64,000 nt of DNA from an uncultured Rhodospira sp. (lineage in GTDB: Bacteria > Pseudomonadota > Alphaproteobacteria > Rhodospirillales > Rhodospirillaceae): contig NZ_CAKZOT010000080.1 of assembly GCF_937138205.1 (NCBI RefSeq), positions 1-64,000 on the forward strand, in the 5' to 3' direction. Numbering within the stretch: the first letter of the stretch is position 1; each line of letters starts with the position of its first letter. The translations under genes and the position numbers were made by a program. The notes beneath the pieces were generated by a model. It searched no databases. It had not been told where the DNA came from and was given only the letters and a program-made list of their open reading frames with translations. Shown here piece by piece: positions 57,017-64,000 of this stretch.

Positions 57017-57776
57017 CTCCCGCTTCGCCGCCCATGATCGACGAGCCGCCCGTGCCGCCGGCGGGATCGCGCCACGCCCAGTCCCCGGACGGCAGGCGGA
57101 TCAGGTTGAACAGCCACCGGCGGGGCACCGTTGTATAGGGTGGGGCCTCTTGCGCCAGGGTCTCGTTCATGCTCTGGCGCATCTGCATCAGGCCGGCTTC
57201 CTCGACGGAAATCTCGCCGTCGTTGTTCTCGTCGGCACCGCGCCGCACCTCGCCGGCCAGGCGCGCGAGTTCCTGGGCCAGGGTGCGGGCCTCGGTGGTG
57301 GACCTGGCCTGGAGCGCGGCGTCGGACAGGCCGGCCATGACATCCACGTCCCGCAGGATGGCCTCGCCCTTGGCCGCGAACTCCGGCGCGTAGCCGCGCA
57401 CGTTGGCGGTGGCGTCCGCCGACGCGGCGGCGAACTGAACATGGCTGATGGCGCCCTCAAGGGCGCGGCGCAGGCCATACCCGGCGCCGGCCCCGCTGGG
57501 CTCGAGAGTCGGATCGATGGCGTGGCGCATGTCCCGCACGTGGGCCTTGATGCCCGCCAGATCCCCGGCGCCGGCGGCGGCCGTGGCGGCACGGCTGGCG
57601 GCGGCGGCTTCCTGCTCGGCGGTGTCGAGCAGCCCGGCCTTGTCCGGCGTGTCGGTCCACGCCGTCATGGTGTGTCCGATGTGGGTGTGGGCGATGGTGG
57701 GCCGTTGCACCGTGACGCACCCGCTGACCAACGCGGTCACCGCCACCATTGCCATTCCAATGAAAACCCTGCGCAT
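56991..57776 (-). CDS. EF-hand lipoprotein upstream of the caspase-like gene
   Basis: 261 aa from the ATG at 57776 with GGGAGAA upstream; the ORF track starts earlier. A lipoprotein signal ends LVSGC (Cys near 20). The middle is helical and Ala-rich. Near 200 there is a canonical calcium loop, DENNDGEISVEE (D-x-N-x-D-G-x-I-x-x-x-E). The C terminus ends in a run of glycines (GGEAGGGGGGGGY). Translation of the next gene, the caspase-like protease, starts within this glycine tail, whose GGAGGT codons double as ribosome sites. The pair is probably a calcium-sensing lipoprotein and a protease. Not otherwise recognised. Confidence 0.78.
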   Translation of the reverse strand: MRRVFIGMAMVAVTALVSGCVTVQRPTIAHTHIGHTMTAWTDTPDKAGLLDTAEQEAAAASRAATAAAGAGDLAGIKAHVRDMRHAIDPTLEPSGAGAGYGLRRALEGAISHVQFAAASADATANVRGYAPEFAAKGEAILRDVDVMAGLSDAALQARSTTEARTLAQELARLAGEVRRGADENNDGEISVEEAGLMQMRQSMNETLAQEAPPYTTVPRRWLFNLIRLPSGDWAWRDPAGGTGGSSIMGGEAGGGGGGGGY

Positions 57777-58368
57777 GGTCCCGTTCTCCCTGATCCCTGC
57801 TGGCTTTCGCTCGGACCCGGGCCACTCCGGCGCGGTGACGCCGGGCAGCCGCCATCCGCATGTCCATTCGTTTCGGTCAAGTATTGCAGGGGATACGGCC
57901 GACGGCAACATTCGAGTCATTTGAACTCGCACTTCGACGCGCCCACGCGGAGTCCCGGCCGCGCGGATCGCGCCCGCCGGCGGTTGGCGGGGGAGGCGGG
58001 CGCGCGGCGACGCGTGGCGGGCCGGCAGGCTGGACCTTTGTGCTAGGCCTTAAGAGGGGCGGTCAAAGTATTGATCTGTAATTCTCTTTAGGGTACTCTG
58101 TCAGACCTAAGGCAGGGCTTGTGGTGCCTGCGACTCGATGAACGGCATTCATACGGTTGACGTGGCCGTTCCAAACCAGCAGGGTGCCGCCATCTCGCAC
58201 GCAAGCCCCTGATGACCTTGCGCCCGGACCGGCCGGCGGCACGACTCCGCCGTTGGTCCATGGATAGAGGGCGCGTGGGCTGGTGCCGAACGAACGGCCG
58301 GCGGCGGGAACCGGAGAGAGACGACGAGCCATGGCGCGACATGGCGAAGACGACGGGGTGAGCGACAG
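57777..58368. other. Divergent intergenic region with a strong stem-loop
   Basis: Contains a perfect 10-bp stem CGCGCCCGCC (57969-57978) / GGCGGGCGCG (57995-58004) with a 16-base spacer. Otherwise there is no gene: ORFs on either strand are low-complexity or antisense to the next gene. AT-rich stretches near 58060-58110 may hold the promoter for the secreted protein. Confidence 0.5.
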
Positions 58369-58728
58369 ATGCGGAATCTCAAGTGGTTGGCCGTGCTGTG
58401 TGGCCTGGTGACGGTGTCGGGTTCGGCCCAGGCGGCGCAAGGCAGCGAGTCCTGCAACGTGGTCGGCGTGTACGGGACGATCGCCCTGGTGGTGTGTCCG
58501 GACGCCGACACCGACGCCGAGTTCATCAGCGCCGGCCAGGAGGCGTGCGAGCCGATCGCCGTGCGCAACGTCTGCAACGCCTGGATCTGGCGCAATCAGG
58601 ACCGCGCCGCGCGCGTCCTGCCCATGGACAACCGCCAGCTCGACAGCGTGACCGCGCTGTGGATCAACCGCCAGGGCCAGCTTAAGGTGTGCGCGCGCGA
58701 CGGCTGCTACGCCGGGCAGAACCGCTAG
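58369..58728 (+). CDS. Small secreted hypothetical protein
   Basis: 119 aa. A clear signal peptide (MRNLKWLAVLCGLVTVSGSA, cleavage near AQAAQ) precedes a domain with six cysteines (SCNVVG, VVCPDA, EACEPI, NVCNAW, VCARDG, GCYAG), probably three disulfides. The motif VCNAWIWRNQDRAARV and the end WINRQGQLKVCARDGCYAG are distinctive but not recognised. The start has GGGGTGAG upstream. It stands alone. Confidence 0.75.
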   Translation: MRNLKWLAVLCGLVTVSGSAQAAQGSESCNVVGVYGTIALVVCPDADTDAEFISAGQEACEPIAVRNVCNAWIWRNQDRAARVLPMDNRQLDSVTALWINRQGQLKVCARDGCYAGQNR

Positions 58729-58918
58729 CCCGACCCGTTCGCCGAAATGGCTGCGCCAGCCGGGCAAGCGGCCCTCTGCCCCGAGAGGTCTCTTGTGGCC
58801 TGACGGCGCTTCGCGGTGACGGATGTGGTTGTTCTTGAAGAAAATCGTCGTCCCGACGGGAATTCCCGCGTCGGCACGATGCCCGACGTTTTGAGAGAGT
58901 CGCGGCTTCGGCGGGCAG

Positions 58919-59052
58919 CCGGGGGCGCTTCAAGTCCGTAGGGTGCATTCGACCGTCGCGGCCGGCAGGGGTGCGGCGGACAACGCGCCGTGCCATCGCC
59001 GCCATCGCCAATGGTGCGTCGCGCCTTCCGCGCGGACGCACCCTAAGGGCCT
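58919..59052. repeat. Dispersed palindromic repeat, copy A
   Basis: Shares about 45 identical bases at its left end (GTAGGGTGCATTCGACCGTC and flank) with copy C at 59879-60004. The right part is a hairpin GGTGCGTC-GCGC...GCGC-GACGCACC. Terminal TAGGGTGC/GCACCCTA are inverted. Bases 58729-58918 hold no gene. Confidence 0.8.
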
Positions 59053-59133
59053 CGCCCGCCCGCGCGGCGCGGGGTGAGCGGTCGCGCGTTGCGTCGATAT
59101 GGTATGGTGGTTGATCCGTCCGGAGCCGCGCCC

Positions 59134-59439
59134 ATGCCCACCATCAGCGTGTTCTATGGCATCATCATCCAGATGTTCTGGGAAGACCATGCGCCGCCGC
59201 ATTTCCATGCCCTGTATGGCGAGCATGAGGCCCATGTGAACATAAGGACGCTGGAGGTCCTGCGGGGTCGGCTGCCCCGGCGGGCCTTGGCGCTGGAGCT
59301 GGATTGGGCGGCGGAGCACCGGGACGAATTGCTGGAGGACTGGGCACAATGCGAACGCAAGCCGTCTCCGAGGAAGATCGCGCCCTCACAGCCGATCGCA
59401 AACCACTGGTGTTCCTTGGAATTCCAGTGGTGTGCGTGA
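59134..59439 (+). CDS. DUF4160 protein with a palindrome-derived C terminus
   Basis: 101 aa from the ATG at 59134 (MPTISVFYGIIIQMFWED). The DUF4160 pattern is complete: DHAPPHFHALYGEHEAHV, then LEVLRGRLPRRALALELDW and HRDELLEDWAQ, ending near the PRKI motif. The last ~17 residues (SQPIANHWCSLEFQWCA) are encoded by an inverted repeat (59386-59450) and are not family-like, so the original end was probably lost. DUF4160 proteins commonly pair with DUF2442 proteins and are suspected toxin-antitoxin components; the DUF2442 gene follows after 13 bases. Confidence 0.85.
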   Translation: MPTISVFYGIIIQMFWEDHAPPHFHALYGEHEAHVNIRTLEVLRGRLPRRALALELDWAAEHRDELLEDWAQCERKPSPRKIAPSQPIANHWCSLEFQWCA

Positions 59440-59450
59440 ATCGGCTGTGA
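59386..59450. repeat. Imperfect palindrome within the DUF4160 gene end
   Basis: TCACAGCCGAT (59386-59396) and ATCGGCTGTGA (59440-59450) are perfect inverted ends, and CCACTGG...CCAGTGG pair inside them. The element supplies the last codons and stop of the DUF4160 gene. Confidence 0.75.
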
Positions 59451-59452
59451 CA

Positions 59453-59743
59453 ATGAAGACGTCTGTGACCCCGGCTGCCCCTTGGCGGGTGGCCGACGTG
59501 ATGGTGCTGGGGGATTACCGCCTGCGCGTGCGGTTCAACGACGGCACCGAGGGCATCGCCGACCTGTCGGCCCTGGTTTGTGCGCCGGACGCCGGTGTGT
59601 TCGCCGCCCTGGCCGATCCGGCCGTGTTCGCGGGGGCCACGGTGGATCTGGGCGCGGTGACCTGGCCCACCGGCGCCGATCTGGCCCCGGACGCGCTGTA
59701 CGACGCGATCCGGGAGACGGGGGTGTGGCGCGGCGGCTCGTAG
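59453..59743 (+). CDS. DUF2442 protein
   Basis: 96 aa from the ATG at 59453. The DUF2442 pattern is clear: PWRVADVMVLGDYRLRVRFNDGTEGIADLS, then GVFAALADPAVFAGATVD and VTWPTGADLAPDALYDAI. The fold is small and strand-rich; function is unproven, but DUF4160-DUF2442 pairs behave genomically like toxin-antitoxin modules. The stop codon TAG is the first part of repeat copy B (TAGGGTGCG), so the repeat abuts or has replaced the natural end. Confidence 0.85.
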   Translation: MKTSVTPAAPWRVADVMVLGDYRLRVRFNDGTEGIADLSALVCAPDAGVFAALADPAVFAGATVDLGAVTWPTGADLAPDALYDAIRETGVWRGGS

Positions 59744-59847
59744 GGTGCGTTCGACCGGCGCGGCCCGAGAGGGGCGCGCCGGGCACCGCACCGTGCCATC
59801 GCCGGACGGTGCGTCGCGCCTTCGGCGCGGACGCACCCTACGGGCCT
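59739..59847. repeat. Dispersed palindromic repeat, copy B
   Basis: Begins CGTAGGGTGCGTTCGACC and ends with the same GGTGCGTCGCGCCTTCGGCG hairpin and CACCCTACGGGCCT as copy C. It lacks the extra left flank shared by copies A and C. Confidence 0.8.
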
Positions 59848-59878
59848 CAATCCTCGGCCCGCATCGGGTTGAACAGCA

Positions 59879-60004
59879 CCGGGGGCGCTTCAAGTCCGTA
59901 GGGTGCATTCGACCGTCGCGGCCCGTAGGGACGCGGCGGGCAACGCACCGTGCCATCGCCGGACGGTGCGTCGCGCCTTCGGCGCGGACGCACCCTACGG
60001 GCCT
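59879..60004. repeat. Dispersed palindromic repeat, copy C
   Basis: Same family as copies A and B. The 31 bases between B and C, read on the minus strand together with the left flank of C, spell LEAPPVLFNPMRAED and a stop, which looks like the last codons of a lost protein gene. Confidence 0.75.
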
Positions 60005-60290
60005 ATTCGCTGACGTCGTCCCGCGACAGATCCAGGTCCGCCCCAGCCATGGGCGAGCGCCGCAACGAAGCCAGCACGCCGCCGGTCTCGGCCCCCTCCG
60101 TGCCCAGGGCGTCGCGCACGAGGGCGCGCAGGCGCTCGGCGTCGGGTCCGCCCTCCGACAGACGGCGGGCCAGCGCGCGCACCAAAGGACGGTCGGCCTC
60201 GGGCGCGCGCACCTGCACGCGTGCCAGTTCGCGTCCGGACGGGCGTGGCGTTCGCGTGGGAGGAGCGGGGTGCCGCGCCGGGGCGGTCAT
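60003..60290 (-). CDS. Hypothetical protein upstream of repeat copy C
   Basis: 95 aa from the ATG at 60290 (the ORF track extends into mutL). Basic, Pro/Arg-rich N terminus (TAPARHPAPPTRTPRPS), then a helical part (RPLVRALARRLSEGG, LRALVRDALGTEG) and an acidic end (GADLDLSRDDVSE). Not recognised; perhaps a small DNA-binding or regulatory protein. It is the next gene after mutL on the same strand, 70 bases away. Its stop coincides with the edge of repeat copy C. Confidence 0.5.
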   Translation of the reverse strand: MTAPARHPAPPTRTPRPSGRELARVQVRAPEADRPLVRALARRLSEGGPDAERLRALVRDALGTEGAETGGVLASLRRSPMAGADLDLSRDDVSE

Positions 60291-60360
60291 CAGGCGGTCT
60301 CCGTCTGGCCGGGCATGGTCACCAGAAATATAGCGGCCCGTCCGACCCGCCGCAATTCCC

Positions 60361-64000
<3,640 letters not shown>

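Noticed and set aside
56991-57030. Glycine-codon run (GGAGGTGGTGG) as a microsatellite repeat
   Set aside because: It is the coding end of the EF-hand lipoprotein and doubles as a ribosome site for the next gene; too short to call a separate repeat.
58063-58767. 234-codon minus-strand ORF opposite the small secreted protein
   Set aside because: The plus strand has a clean signal peptide and six cysteines with a good ribosome site; the antisense frame has no features.

Overview
The window is high-GC DNA from what looks like a halophilic or salt-tolerant alphaproteobacterium of Rhodospirillales type. The reasons are a three-subunit proton-translocating transhydrogenase (pntAA-pntAB-pntB, the Rhodospirillum arrangement), a hopanoid locus (hpnA, an hpnN-like RND pump, ispH, hpnH), a class I polyhydroxyalkanoate synthase, a perfect FNR/FixK box at ccoG, and an operon of metK with a fused glycine/sarcosine/dimethylglycine methyltransferase that makes the osmolyte glycine betaine. 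The species is inferred only to this level.

Layout. 1-1.7 kb: alpha-glucoside/trehalose genes on the minus strand (beta-phosphoglucomutase, OtsB-like phosphatase, start of a GH65 phosphorylase). 2.1-6.2 kb: PHA synthase with small unknown neighbours and an OmpA-like lipoprotein. 6.3-9.5 kb: the metK-betaine operon with a structured leader. 9.7-13.5 kb: ZapE, a LuxR-type regulator, a lipoprotein and a DHH phosphoesterase. 13.5-20.6 kb: the Pho regulon operon pstS-C-A-B-phoU-phoB behind a Pho box, without phoR. 20.6-21.5 kb: a toxin-antitoxin cassette between 24-bp direct repeats. 21.5-25.5 kb: a DUF3108 protein and the transhydrogenase. 25.5-28.7 kb: repeats, a transposase remnant, a SPOR lipoprotein, tRNA-Leu(CAA) and an orphan antitoxin. 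28.8-34 kb: a hybrid histidine kinase and EttA. 34.2-35.9 kb: a low-GC island with a PIN protein, an unknown 285-aa partner and a ParD-like antitoxin. 36-39 kb: an exported protein, solute-binding protein and degenerate-kinase operon. 39.3-43.8 kb: an AIM24-family protein, ccoG and a FlaA1-type sugar dehydratase. 43.8-49.9 kb: hopanoid genes. 50.1-51.3 kb: a three-gene overlapping HTH module. 51.4-54.7 kb: a sensor without an output domain, overlapping an acyl-CoA synthetase gene. 55-57.8 kb: a caspase-like protease and an EF-hand lipoprotein. 58.4-60.3 kb: small unknown genes, a DUF4160/DUF2442 pair and three copies of a palindromic repeat. 60.4-63.9 kb: mutL and pgi.

How the genes work together. 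metK supplies S-adenosylmethionine to the betaine methyltransferase. The pst genes import phosphate and report its supply to PhoB. ispH helps make isoprenoid precursors, while hpnH, hpnA and the RND pump build and place hopanoids. Many small accessory modules sit between housekeeping genes: six antitoxin-like or toxin-like units, two MITE-like elements of one family, three copies of another palindromic repeat and an IS remnant.

Most other ORFs in the track, including antisense ones over 600 codons, are shadows caused by strong third-position GC bias. No CRISPR array, rRNA, prophage or replication origin was seen.
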